A program made the translations under genes and the position numbers. From assembly GCF_015904235.1 (NCBI RefSeq), contig NZ_JADZLT010000053.1:1-64000 (forward strand): DNA of 64,000 nt, in the 5' to 3' direction. Numbering within the stretch: position 1 is the first letter of the stretch; each line of letters begins with the position of its first letter. Positions 27,644 through 38,518 of the stretch are shown here, piece by piece. Below the pieces are notes generated by a model that saw only the letters and a program-made list of their open reading frames with translations, did not search any database and was not told where the DNA came from. This stretch comes from Methylobrevis albus. GTDB taxonomy: Bacteria > Pseudomonadota > Alphaproteobacteria > Rhizobiales > Pleomorphomonadaceae.

Positions 27644-28309
27644 ATGCGCGTCTTCGAACGGCTGAAGGCTGCGGCCGGCGACGACTGGCGTAGCTATACC
27701 GAACACCGTTTCGTCGCCGGCCTCGGCGACGGTACGCTGCCCGCCGCGGCGTTTCGCACGTACCTCGTTCAGGACTATCTGTTCCTGATTCAGTTCGCGC
27801 GGGCCTATGCCCTCGCCGTGTTCAAGGGGCGCACCCTCGCCGACATGCGCTCGGCGCATCGCGGCGTCTCGGCGATCCTCGACGTCGAGATGGACCTGCA
27901 CGTCAAGCTGTGCGCCGCCTGGGGCCTTTCGCCCGAGATGCTGGAGGCGACGCCGGAAGCCCGGGCGACCACGGCCTACACCCGCTTCGTCATCGATACC
28001 GGCCTGCGCGGCGACCTGCTCGATCTGCACGTCGCGCTGTCGCCCTGCGTGATCGGCTATGCCGAAATCGCGCGCCGGCTGGCCGCGGCGCCCGCCGGAT
28101 CGGCACCTGAAAACCCCTACCGCGAGTGGATCGCCGAATATGCGGGCGACGCCTATCAGGATGTCGCGGCGTCGGCCATTGCCAAGCTCGACGACCTCGG
28201 TGCTTACTCGCTGACCGAGCGGCGCTTCGAGGGCCTCACTGCGATCTTCGCGCAGGCTTGCCGCCTCGAAGCCGATTTCTGGCAGATGGGGCTGGACGAG
28301 TCCCGCTGA
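27644..28309 (+). CDS. tenA: TenA-family aminopyrimidine aminohydrolase / thiaminase II
   Basis: A 221-residue all-helical protein with YLVQDYLFLIQFARAYA, ALSPCVIGYAEI carrying the catalytic Cys, and the late Glu in CRLEADFWQMGL. TenA enzymes salvage thiamine pyrimidine or degrade thiamine. Only 14 nt separate it from sufA, so it is probably read from the suf transcript. Confidence 0.87.
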   Translation: MRVFERLKAAAGDDWRSYTEHRFVAGLGDGTLPAAAFRTYLVQDYLFLIQFARAYALAVFKGRTLADMRSAHRGVSAILDVEMDLHVKLCAAWGLSPEMLEATPEARATTAYTRFVIDTGLRGDLLDLHVALSPCVIGYAEIARRLAAAPAGSAPENPYREWIAEYAGDAYQDVAASAIAKLDDLGAYSLTERRFEGLTAIFAQACRLEADFWQMGLDESR

Positions 28310-28334
28310 CGCCGAACCGGGCGGGGAGGGGTGG

Positions 28335-28700
28335 ATGGCGGCCGGGCTCGACGACTACCTCGCCGAATTGCTCGAGCCGCTCGGCGGCGTGACGACCCGG
28401 CGCATGTTCGGCGGGATCGGCCTCTTTCACGACGGGCTGATGTTCGCGATCGTCATTCGCGACGTGCTCCACTTCAAGACCGATCCAGAGACGCGTCCGG
28501 CTTTCGAAGCCGAGGGCTGCGCGCCGTTTTCCTATGTCGCGGGCGAGCGCACGGTCGAACTCAGCTACTGGCGTGCGCCCGAGCGGCTGTTGGACGAGCC
28601 CGACGCGTTCCTCGACTGGGCGCGAACCGCCGTCGCCGTGGCGCGGCGGGCGGAGGCGACGCGGAAGGCCCCACGACGGCCGAAAAAGCCGACGGCCTGA
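28335..28700 (+). CDS. TfoX N-terminal domain protein
   Basis: A 121-residue protein consisting of the TfoX_N domain alone: VTTRRMFGGIGLFHDGLMFAIV, LHFKTDPETRPAFEAEG, and a C-terminal Lys/Arg-rich tail. The N-terminal domain of the competence regulator TfoX/Sxy is widely found as a free-standing protein in alphaproteobacteria with unknown role. It is 25 nt after tenA, and convergent with the GGDEF gene (10 bp between stops). Confidence 0.85.
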   Translation: MAAGLDDYLAELLEPLGGVTTRRMFGGIGLFHDGLMFAIVIRDVLHFKTDPETRPAFEAEGCAPFSYVAGERTVELSYWRAPERLLDEPDAFLDWARTAVAVARRAEATRKAPRRPKKPTA

Positions 28701-28710
28701 CCGGATGAGG

Positions 28711-29778
<1,068 letters not shown>

Positions 29779-30040
29779 TCTGACCATCCGTCGACGCCGC
29801 GGCCCTTCTGGCCGCTGCAAACGCATGTTGACCCGGAAACGCTGAAAGGCTGGTTAACTGAGCCTTCACCGACGTCGGTAACGGGTATGTTTCCGCGCTT
29901 GACAGAGCATTCTTAGACGACTGTTCAACTCCGGGTGCGCAGTCCGCACCGCAGCGCGCGAATAGGTTTCGTCCCGCCGATATTCCTGTCGCGCGACGCG
30001 GCCGTTCCACATTCCTCCGATTCGAGGCGGCTCGCACGCA

Positions 30041-30072
30041 AACGGCCGGCGCCTTGAAGGGCGCCGGCCGTT
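30041..30072. terminator. Hairpin downstream of the helicase gene
   Basis: Perfect 13-bp stem AACGGCCGGCGCC / GGCGCCGGCCGTT with a 6-nt loop. It lies 28 bp past the helicase stop (minus strand) and shows only a short T run on that strand. The rest of the 321-bp interval 29779-30099 holds the unmapped diguanylate cyclase promoter and nothing else I recognise. Confidence 0.75.
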
Positions 30073-30099
30073 CGAAATCGCAATGCCCGACCGGATGGA

Positions 30100-31794
<1,695 letters not shown>

Positions 31795-32055
31795 CGGGTC
31801 TTTCGGATTTGCGCCGGTTGCGGCGTCGGACGACGGTCTGATGTCACCGATCGCTCTCGCTGGTCCGGAGCTCGACGTGAACTTAGCGGGCCGGACGACA
31901 CGGAACATAGGGATGCGCACTGTATTGTCAATCGTTTATGCCGGAAATCCGGGATTTTCCGCCGCATGGCGGACATGCGGACACACTTTCCGAGGTGTCC
32001 TGCGACCAAATACCCTGAGCCACGAAAACTTCCACACGATGAAGGACAGCGGACC

Positions 32056-32757
32056 ATGCAATCAGCCGACCCGATCCTGATGATCCCCGGCCTCAACTGT
32101 ACGGCTGCCCTCTATGCCGCCCAAACGGCGCGTCTGGGGTCGTCCGCGCCCGTCGTGATTGCCGATCATCGCCAGGACGACAACCTCGCCGCGATCGCTG
32201 CGCGGGTGCTCGCGGACGCCCCGCCGCGCTTTGCGGTGGTCGGCCTGTCGATGGGCGGCTACGTCGCCTTCGAGATCCTGCGTCAGGCACCGGAGCGTGT
32301 GGCAAAGCTCGCGCTGCTCGATACCACCGCACGCCCGGATACCGAGGAAGCCTCCGAACGGCGCCGCCGGCTGATCGCGCTGGCGGAGAAGGGGGGCTTT
32401 GCGGAGATCCCCGGGCTGCAGGTGCCGATGCTGCTCGGCCGCCGCGCCGCCGCAGATCCCGCCGCCGTCGGCCTCGTCCACAGCATGGCGCACGAGACCG
32501 GCGCCGCCGCCTTCGTCCGCCAGCAGCGGGCGATCATCGGCCGGCCGGATTCGCGGCCGCTGCTCGGCGCGATCCGCTGCCCCGTACTCGTCGTGGTCGG
32601 CGCCGAGGATCAGATCACGCCGCCGGACCTCGCCGCGGAGATGGCCGAGGCGATCCCCGAAGCCCGGAAAGTGGTCGTCGAGGACACGGGGCACCTCTCC
32701 ACCATCGAGGCTCCCGACCGGCTCGCCGACCTGCTGGAAGACTTCCTGTCGAAGTGA
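32056..32757 (+). CDS. Alpha/beta hydrolase
   Basis: A 233-residue hydrolase: MIPGLNCTAALY, the nucleophile elbow VVGLSMGGYVAF, the acid in VVGAEDQITPP and a late His in EDTGHLSTIEAP. No signal peptide. The group contains many small esterases and lactonases; no substrate can be named. It is divergent from the helicase gene. Confidence 0.87.
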   Translation: MQSADPILMIPGLNCTAALYAAQTARLGSSAPVVIADHRQDDNLAAIAARVLADAPPRFAVVGLSMGGYVAFEILRQAPERVAKLALLDTTARPDTEEASERRRRLIALAEKGGFAEIPGLQVPMLLGRRAAADPAAVGLVHSMAHETGAAAFVRQQRAIIGRPDSRPLLGAIRCPVLVVVGAEDQITPPDLAAEMAEAIPEARKVVVEDTGHLSTIEAPDRLADLLEDFLSK

Positions 32758-32791
32758 GTTAGCCGGCTATACAACCGCATTTTCGGCCCGA

Positions 32792-32826
32792 TTTTACACG
32801 TCTCCAGGTTGTGTTGACATGTAAAA
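32792..32826. repeat. 11-bp inverted repeat between converging genes
   Basis: TTTTACACGTC and GACATGTAAAA form an inverted repeat with one mismatch around a 13-nt spacer. It overlaps a TTGACA hexamer (32815-32820). It lies in a 212-bp gap with no gene and could be a terminator for the hydrolase, an operator or part of a small RNA gene; the sequence does not decide. Confidence 0.5.
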
Positions 32827-32969
32827 AGCCAGCTGGCTCCGGGCGGCGCGAGCCGGCACGGTCCTCAAATACGATCGTCGGATCAGGGAGTTATTCGGGA
32901 GAGCACATGGATCTGCCGCCGGTTCGCACCGGGCGGCATCCATCGTCTCGCGAGAACGTTGCGCCCGGC

Positions 32970-33695
32970 CTAGAGCGCTTCCGTCGTCAGACCCTTGTAG
33001 ATGATCGGCCCGGTCGGGCGGCCGGTCGGCGAGCCGGTGGCGGGCTCGAGGGTGATCTCGAACAATTGGCCCGCCGTCGGCGGCGGCAGGTCGCCGACCG
33101 CGAGGCCGGTCTGGCGGGCGCGGTCGATCAGGCCGATCGAGACCGGGCCGGTGGTGGGATCGGGCAGGGTCCAGACTTCCAGCGCCCGGCCCTCCGGCAC
33201 CGGGATCTCGGCCAGCGGCAGCAGCCGCGCGCGGCCGTCGCTGCCGATCTCGACCAGCGCGCCAGGCGTCGTGGCCCCGTCGGCGACGAGCACGGCGACG
33301 AGACGGACGTCGCTCGCCGGCCGCTGTAGCAGCGTCACGCTCGCGACCGCGAGCAGGGCGCTCGCCAGCGCCCCCGCGGCGCCGACGCCGCGCCAGACCG
33401 GCAGACTGTCCCAGAGGCCGGCGAGCCAGCCGCGCGGCGCGGCCCTGGCCGGCGCGGGCCGCGGCTGCGGCGCAGCCGCCGTCGCCGCAACGATCCGCTG
33501 CCAGAGCGCATCGTCCGCCGGGAGTTCCGGCGCGGTGAGGTCGAGCTCGCCGAGCACACCGCGCCAGCGCCGGACGAGCGCCGCGAGCGCGGCATCGCGC
33601 GCCAGCACATCCTCGAAGGCGAGCGTCTCGGCCTCATTCATCTGGCCGAACAGATAGTCCGCCGCGGCGGCGTCGGGATCGTCGAACACGGTCAT
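32970..33695 (-). CDS. Anti-sigma factor, RskA/anti-sigma-K type
   Basis: A 241-residue protein. The cytosolic N-terminal part contains a zinc-less anti-sigma domain (DYLFGQMNEAETLAFEDVLARD). One membrane segment lies at about residues 95-120 (VGAAGALASALLAVASVTLL). The periplasmic C-terminal RskA domain (DGRARLLPLAEIPVPEGRALEVWTLPD) follows. It should hold the ECF sigma factor encoded just upstream. The two genes overlap in an ATGA (33692-33695), a translational coupling usual for such pairs. Confidence 0.9.
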   Translation of the reverse strand: MTVFDDPDAAAADYLFGQMNEAETLAFEDVLARDAALAALVRRWRGVLGELDLTAPELPADDALWQRIVAATAAAPQPRPAPARAAPRGWLAGLWDSLPVWRGVGAAGALASALLAVASVTLLQRPASDVRLVAVLVADGATTPGALVEIGSDGRARLLPLAEIPVPEGRALEVWTLPDPTTGPVSIGLIDRARQTGLAVGDLPPPTAGQLFEITLEPATGSPTGRPTGPIIYKGLTTEAL

Positions 33696-34267
33696 CCCAT
33701 GCACTCCCTGAGCGACAGGAAGGCGCGCCGAATCCACGACTTGGCGGTCCCGAGCGGCACGGCGAGCCTCGCCGCGATCTCGCCGTGGCTCAGCCCGTGC
33801 GTATAGGCGAGCACGAGGCCGGCGCGCCGGCGCGGTTCCAGCCCCTCGAGGCAGCGGCGCAGGCGGCTGGTGTCGGAGAGCCGCGACACGATCGCTTCCG
33901 GGTCCGGCGCGTCGTCGGCGATCTCGCTCCCCATCGGGTCGGGCAGCAGGTCTTCGCGGCGCCCGTCGCGCAGGATGTTGAGCGCGCGATTGCGCACGAT
34001 GGCGAACATCCAGGCCCGTCCATCGCCGCGGGCGGTGTCGAAGCTCGCCGCCTTGCGCCAGATCTGCACGAAGGCGTCCTGCACGGCTTCCTCGGCGAGA
34101 TCGCGCCGCCGCAGGATGCGCAGCGCAATGCCGAGCATGCGCGAGGCTTCGCGGTCATAGAGCGCGCGCAGGGCGGCACGGTCTCCGCCGGCGCAGGCGA
34201 GCAGCGCATCGGCGTGGAATCGGTCGTCGTCGCTTGCGTCCGTCACCCGTCTTCTCCGGACAGTCAT
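33692..34267 (-). CDS. ECF sigma factor (SigK/RpoE-like)
   Basis: A 191-residue sigma factor. Region 2 is at about residues 33-100 (LYDREASRMLGIALRIL, EEAVQDAFVQIWRKA, GRAWMFAIVRNRALN) and region 4 at about 135-185 (LRRCLEGLEPRRRAGLVLAY, HGEIAARLAVPLGTAKSWIRRA). The ATG 34267 start gives a normal length, although the frame is open upstream. It is coupled to the anti-sigma gene and divergent from the DUF4394 gene, which may be its target. Confidence 0.92.
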   Translation of the reverse strand: MTVRRRRVTDASDDDRFHADALLACAGGDRAALRALYDREASRMLGIALRILRRRDLAEEAVQDAFVQIWRKAASFDTARGDGRAWMFAIVRNRALNILRDGRREDLLPDPMGSEIADDAPDPEAIVSRLSDTSRLRRCLEGLEPRRRAGLVLAYTHGLSHGEIAARLAVPLGTAKSWIRRAFLSLRECMG

Positions 34268-34438
34268 GAGGAATCGCCGGCAGCCTCGGCCGGGGGCGTT
34301 TTGGGAAAGTACACATTCGAGGCCGCTTCGGATGCACCTGAAAAAATTTTCGGCGCCCGCTGCATCCGTACGCCGACCTCGCGGGTATCCCCTTCGACCC
34401 CGCCAACGAGCGGGACCAATCAAAGGGAGACGAGCACC
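34268..34438. promoter_or_regulatory. Divergent promoter region, ECF sigma gene / DUF4394 gene
   Basis: 171 bp with an AT-rich core (GTACACATTCG, and CTGAAAAAATTTTCGG near 34337-34352) in an otherwise GC-rich context. A candidate ECF promoter toward the DUF4394 gene is TGAAAAA, about 20 nt, CGTAC (34367-34371). The consensus of this sigma factor is unknown, so the assignment is tentative. Confidence 0.4.
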
Positions 34439-35218
34439 ATGAAAATTCTCGCCGCCACTGCCGCCATGCTCCTCGCCGGCGCTGCCCCCGCCTTCGCCGC
34501 CAACGTCGCCGCGCTGGTGGGTGACGACACCATCGCCATCGTCGACACCGAGGCGAAGCGCGTTACCGGCTCGAATTTCGTCAGCGGCGTCGAAGGCCGC
34601 CTGCTCGGCATCGACGTGCGTCCCGCCGACGGCATGCTGTACGGCCTGTTCGAAGACGGCACCGTTGCCACCATCGACCCGATGACCGGCGCCGCCACCA
34701 AGGTGGAGACGCTGAAGATGGTGCCGACCGGCGCCGCCGCCGTCACGGTCGACTTCAACCCGGCTGCCGACGCCCTGCGCATCATGGCCTCGGACGGCGC
34801 CAACCTGCGCACCAAGATCACCGGCGGTGCCGTGACCGAAGACGGTCGCCACGCCTTCGCCGAGGGTGACATGCACGCCGGCGAGACCGCGAACATCATC
34901 GCGGGCGCCTACACCAATTCCTACGCCGGCACCGAGAGCACCGCGCTCTACAACATCGACGGCACCATCGGCGGCCTGATCCAGCAGGTTCCGCCGAACG
35001 ACGGCACGCTGAAGGCGATCGGCAAGCTCGACGTCGAGCTCGGCGACACCGTCGGCTTCGACATCCAGTCGGACGGGCAGGGCGGCAACGAGGCCTGGCT
35101 GATGAGCGGCAACACGCTGTTCTCCGTCAACCTCGAGACCGGCGCTGCGACCGAAGCGGCGATGATCGAGGGCGTCGAGGGCAACGTGCGCGACATCGCG
35201 GTCCTGCCGCAGAGCTGA
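34439..35218 (+). CDS. DUF4394-domain secreted protein
   Basis: A 259-residue protein with a clear signal peptide (MKILAATAAMLLAGAAPAFA, cleavage after AFA at about 20). It is a beta-propeller-like DUF4394 protein: GRLLGIDVRPADGMLYGL, GTVATIDPMTGAATKVETL, TSYAGTESTAL-like repeats and NVRDIAVLP at the end. Function is unknown; related domains occur in extracellular proteins. AAAGGGAGA gives a strong RBS. Its position opposite an ECF sigma/anti-sigma pair suggests it is a regulon member. Confidence 0.85.
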   Translation: MKILAATAAMLLAGAAPAFAANVAALVGDDTIAIVDTEAKRVTGSNFVSGVEGRLLGIDVRPADGMLYGLFEDGTVATIDPMTGAATKVETLKMVPTGAAAVTVDFNPAADALRIMASDGANLRTKITGGAVTEDGRHAFAEGDMHAGETANIIAGAYTNSYAGTESTALYNIDGTIGGLIQQVPPNDGTLKAIGKLDVELGDTVGFDIQSDGQGGNEAWLMSGNTLFSVNLETGAATEAAMIEGVEGNVRDIAVLPQS

Positions 35219-35268
35219 TCCGCCACGGCCGGGCGACCGGCCACACGGGGATGGACGGGTGAAGCGCG

Positions 35269-35298
35269 ACGCGCCGGGGGAGATCCTCCGGCGCGTTT
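35269..35298 (+). terminator. Terminator after the DUF4394 gene
   Basis: Stem ACGCGCCGG / CCGGCGCGT with a 10-nt loop, followed by TTTAG; 50 nt past the stop codon. Confidence 0.75.
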
Positions 35299-35386
35299 AG
35301 CCGTTGCGAGGCTCGCAAGGTCCGTCCGTTCCTGAAACCGGGACGGCCCCGGCTGCGTAGATCACCGGGCGAAAGACATCGATCGC

Positions 35387-35842
35387 ATGGAGACCAGCAT
35401 GAAACCGATCGCCACCGATGAGACGACCCTCGCTCAGGCCCCCCGTCACGGCCGGCCCCGGGGCATCATTACGGTTGCCGTCGCGGCGCTTTCCGGCGTG
35501 CTCGCCTGCGCCACCGCACAAGCGGCGATGACGACCGACGAGATCAAGGAGACGGTCGCCGGCAAGCGCATCTACCTGCAGACGCCGCTCGGCGGCGAGT
35601 TCCCGCTGCACTACCAGACCAACGGCACGGTGGACGGTTCGGGCGAGGCGATCGGGCTCGGCCGGATGATGCGGCCGACCGATTCCGGGCGCTGGTGGGT
35701 GGAGGCCAACCAGCTCTGCCAGCAGTGGCAGACCTGGTACGACGGCAAGCAGCAGTGCTTCGTGCTCGAGCGCCGCAGCGAAACGATGCTTTACTGGAAG
35801 CGGGATGACGGGCTAGAAGGTGAGGCCCGGATCGGGGACTGA
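35387..35842 (+). CDS. Secreted hypothetical protein
   Basis: 151 residues (or 147 from ATG 35399). A signal segment (IITVAVAALSGVLACATAQA) ends near residue 46. The mature part has a pattern seen in small rhizobial exported proteins: VAGKRIYLQTPLGGEF, a GRWWVEANQLCQQW segment and a second Cys in DGKQQCFVLE, which probably form a disulfide. No function can be assigned. Confidence 0.7.
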   Translation: METSMKPIATDETTLAQAPRHGRPRGIITVAVAALSGVLACATAQAAMTTDEIKETVAGKRIYLQTPLGGEFPLHYQTNGTVDGSGEAIGLGRMMRPTDSGRWWVEANQLCQQWQTWYDGKQQCFVLERRSETMLYWKRDDGLEGEARIGD

Positions 35843-36169
35843 CCACGTCGGTATGCTACCTGCATCTGTCGCGGCGTCGGTATCCGGGCCTGTTCGAGAG
35901 GGATCCGGAGGACGCCGCGAAGTCTCGCCGCAAGCACCATGTGCTTGACGGGAAAAGACCTGGCGCCTCTCTCCATTCCCATCGGGCGGATCGAGGACGG
36001 GGACGACCCCATCGAAGGACGGCACGTCCGGCGCTGCTTAAGAATTCCTTAAGAGGCAGCGTCACATTGTGCACGTCTCGATCGGGTGTCGTCGGATTCG
36101 AGGTTCGCTTCAGCTTGGCTTCGCGCCGCTGTGCTGGACCTTCCGGATCGGTGAGAGGCTGACAGACGC
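35843..36169. promoter_or_regulatory. Intergenic region upstream of rlpA
   Basis: 327 bp without a gene. Two things stand out. CTTAAG-AATTC-CTTAAG at 36037-36053 is a repeated palindromic hexamer in a GC-rich setting. At about 36103-36135, GGTTCGCTTCAGCTTGGCTTCGC shares TTCAGCTTGG with the BA14K promoters and has TTC elements 11 bp apart. The rlpA promoter is presumably here. Confidence 0.4.
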
Positions 36170-37645
36170 ATGACGCAGTCCCAGGGCAACGCTCTGCAAT
36201 CGAGCTCCGTATCGGGCCGGTTCCGTTTCTTTCACCTGGCGGCGACAGCGCTGATTGCTTCCCTTGGATTGGCGGGCTGTGCTTCCACCAGCGGCAAGAT
36301 CGCGACGAAGACCGCGACCACGCAGACCGCCGCGAAGGTCGACCCGAAGCTCGGCGTCAAGGCCAGCCCCCGCGTCGTCGTCGCCGGTGCACCGATCCCC
36401 AAGGGCGGTGGCCGCGACATGGTCGGCAAACCCTACAAGGTCGCCGGCAAGCGCTACATTCCCCGGGAACAACCCGGCTATTCCGCCACCGGCCTCGCGA
36501 GCTGGTACGGCGACGCCTTCCACGGCCGCTACACGGCCAACGGCGAAATCTACGACATGAACCACCTGTCGGCCGCGCACACCACGATGCCGCTGCCGTC
36601 CTACGCCCGCGTCACCAGCGTCACCACCGGCCGTTCGGTCATCGTCCGCGTCAACGACCGCGGCCCGTTCCACGGCAACCGCGTGCTGGACCTCTCCAAG
36701 AAGGCCGCCGAGTTGCTCGGCGTGCGCCGCGCCGGTGTTGCCAAGGTCAAGATCGACTATGTCGGCCGCGCTCCGAAGGAGGGTGACGACACCGGCTATC
36801 TGATGGCCTCCTATCAGGGTCCGGCCGACGCGCTGCCGAGCAGCGCCCCGAGCACGATGTTCGCCAGCGCCCAGCCGCTGCCGGGCGTCGCGCGGAAGGC
36901 GGCCCCGGCGAAGGCGCCGGCCGCCGCGCCCGTCGTCGCCCAGCCGGCCCAGACCGTGCTGATCGCCGCCCTGCCGCCGCCGCGTCCGGCGCTGGCCGCG
37001 ACCGGAGGCGACTACATCGTCGTTGCCGCCGCCGACCCGGCGGAAGCCTTCTTCGCCGCCGGCGCCGCGACCACGATGGTCGCCGCCGCGCCCGCCACGA
37101 CCCTTGCGCCGACCCTCGTCGCCGCCAATGCCGACGAGCCGCTGCCGGTCATCCAGGCCTCGATGCGCGGCGCCGACGAGGCCGCCGCCATCATGGCGAC
37201 GCCCGCCACCGCCTTTGACGCCGAACCCGCCGCCGCGGCGATGCCCGGCGTGATCGTGCCGCTGCCGCCGGAACTGCCCGCGCAGCGCAGCTCCTACGCC
37301 GCCGAGCGCATCGACGGTGCCTACGCCGCCGTCGACGGCTTCGACAGCGGCATGGAACTCTCCGATCTCGCCGCCCGCATGCAGCTGCGCGCCCAGCCCG
37401 CCGCCGCTGCGCCCAAGGCCGCCGGCGCGATCATCCAGCTCGGCGTCTTCGCCGAAGCCGCCAACGCCGCACGCGTCGCGGACCAGCTGGCCGCGTTCGG
37501 CCAGGTCTCCGTCGACGACGTCACCGCCGGCTCGCGTACCCTGAAGCGTGTGCGCATCGTCGCGCTCGCCGACGGCGTCAGCGTCGACACGGCGATGGCC
37601 GCCGCCGCCAGGGCCGGCGTCAGCGGCGCCAAGCTGCTGCGCTGA
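36170..37645 (+). CDS. rlpA: RlpA-like septal lipoprotein with SPOR domain
   Basis: A 491-residue protein. The lipobox LGLAGC (Cys about 37) indicates a lipoprotein. A DPBB (double-psi beta-barrel) domain lies at about 105-200: GLASWYGDAFHGRYTANGE, MPLPSYARVTS, IVRVNDRGPFHGNRVLDLS, with the catalytic Asp of VNDRGPF. An Ala/Pro-rich linker of about 210 residues leads to a C-terminal SPOR domain (IIQLGVFAEAANAARVADQL) that binds denuded septal glycan. RlpA acts as a lytic transglycosylase in some species. It normally heads the carboxypeptidase-tmk-holB string, here interrupted by the gene at 37695. Confidence 0.93.
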   Translation: MTQSQGNALQSSSVSGRFRFFHLAATALIASLGLAGCASTSGKIATKTATTQTAAKVDPKLGVKASPRVVVAGAPIPKGGGRDMVGKPYKVAGKRYIPREQPGYSATGLASWYGDAFHGRYTANGEIYDMNHLSAAHTTMPLPSYARVTSVTTGRSVIVRVNDRGPFHGNRVLDLSKKAAELLGVRRAGVAKVKIDYVGRAPKEGDDTGYLMASYQGPADALPSSAPSTMFASAQPLPGVARKAAPAKAPAAAPVVAQPAQTVLIAALPPPRPALAATGGDYIVVAAADPAEAFFAAGAATTMVAAAPATTLAPTLVAANADEPLPVIQASMRGADEAAAIMATPATAFDAEPAAAAMPGVIVPLPPELPAQRSSYAAERIDGAYAAVDGFDSGMELSDLAARMQLRAQPAAAAPKAAGAIIQLGVFAEAANAARVADQLAAFGQVSVDDVTAGSRTLKRVRIVALADGVSVDTAMAAAARAGVSGAKLLR

Positions 37646-37694
37646 GACGAGGGTCGTGCCGAGTTTTTGCTGCTGCTAGCTTGGGCCCGGTGGT

Positions 37695-38441
37695 CTAGGC
37701 TGCGGGCTCGATAACCTCGGGGGCAGTGAACTTTTTGGTGATGGGCAGCGTCAAGACTGCGAAAAACTCGGGCGTCATTTCACCGAGAATAGATTTCAGC
37801 ATGAATGTCTTGAGCAGACCGGCTCTGCTAAGCGTAGCAACCACCGTATGTCCAGCGCCTCGCAGATGCAGATGCATGGTAATGGATTGGGGAAGACGCT
37901 CGGCGTGACGCCGATCCTCCTCAAAATCAGGATCGTAAACGACGATTACGCTCGACGCTGATTGCGTTTCCTCTGCCGCGTCGGCGAACCGGCCGTCCCA
38001 GTTCTGGCGCCGTGCTTTGGCATATCGTTCGTCCCAAGGAACCCTTCGCTTATCCATGGTAGTCTGCGGGCTCGTGACGACCACCGTGGCACCGGGCGAG
38101 AGCGACGAGAAAACGCACGCACCGAAGCCGCCCATCGAAGGGCCGGTAAAGACCACCCGGTCGAAGTTTTGAAAAAAACCCGTCTCGGCAAGGGCTATCA
38201 TGTGCGCTTGCAGATCCTTCGCGCGAAACCAATCTGGGTTTCTTGTCGTGATGCCGAGCAAGGACCATCCCTGTTTGCTGACAAACGCACTGGCCCAGGG
38301 CGTTTCTAGCTCGCGGGGTTTGCCGAGGTGATCGAACGTGACAACAAGGATCTTATTACCGGGGCGAAAGTGGATTATATGATTTCCAAGTTCCACGCGT
38401 GGTGCCGGCTCAATCATCGCCAGGTTGCTCCGTCCGGCCAT
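37695..38441 (-). CDS. Alpha/beta-hydrolase-like protein in a lower-GC island
   Basis: A 248-residue protein with a hydrolase-like nucleophile elbow GPSMGGFGACVF (Ser about 114), VVYDPDFEEDRRHAERLP as the acid region and the late His in LRGAGHTVVATL. No signal peptide. I do not recognise a named family; similar elbows occur in proteins of polysaccharide gene clusters. The gene and its upstream bases are visibly AT-richer than both neighbours, and it is encoded against them between rlpA and the carboxypeptidase gene. This points to acquisition by transfer. Confidence 0.7.
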   Translation of the reverse strand: MAGRSNLAMIEPAPRVELGNHIIHFRPGNKILVVTFDHLGKPRELETPWASAFVSKQGWSLLGITTRNPDWFRAKDLQAHMIALAETGFFQNFDRVVFTGPSMGGFGACVFSSLSPGATVVVTSPQTTMDKRRVPWDERYAKARRQNWDGRFADAAEETQSASSVIVVYDPDFEEDRRHAERLPQSITMHLHLRGAGHTVVATLSRAGLLKTFMLKSILGEMTPEFFAVLTLPITKKFTAPEVIEPAA

Positions 38442-38518
38442 TTTCTCGCAGTATTTTTTAGCGCCTAGAGTGAGTCAAGTCGGCTGTTCGAGCGCCTTGA
38501 AAAAAAGGGAGCTTAGCT

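Noticed and set aside
31795..31920. 42-codon N-terminal extension of the DEAD-box helicase
   Set aside because: RhlE-type proteins start at the Q motif (FSELGLSP), and a GAAAGA site precedes ATG 31794.
34268..34876. N-terminal extension of the ECF sigma factor by about 200 codons
   Set aside because: It would overlap the DUF4394 gene, adds only low-complexity Gly/Arg sequence and exceeds the normal ECF length; ATG 34267 gives a standard protein.
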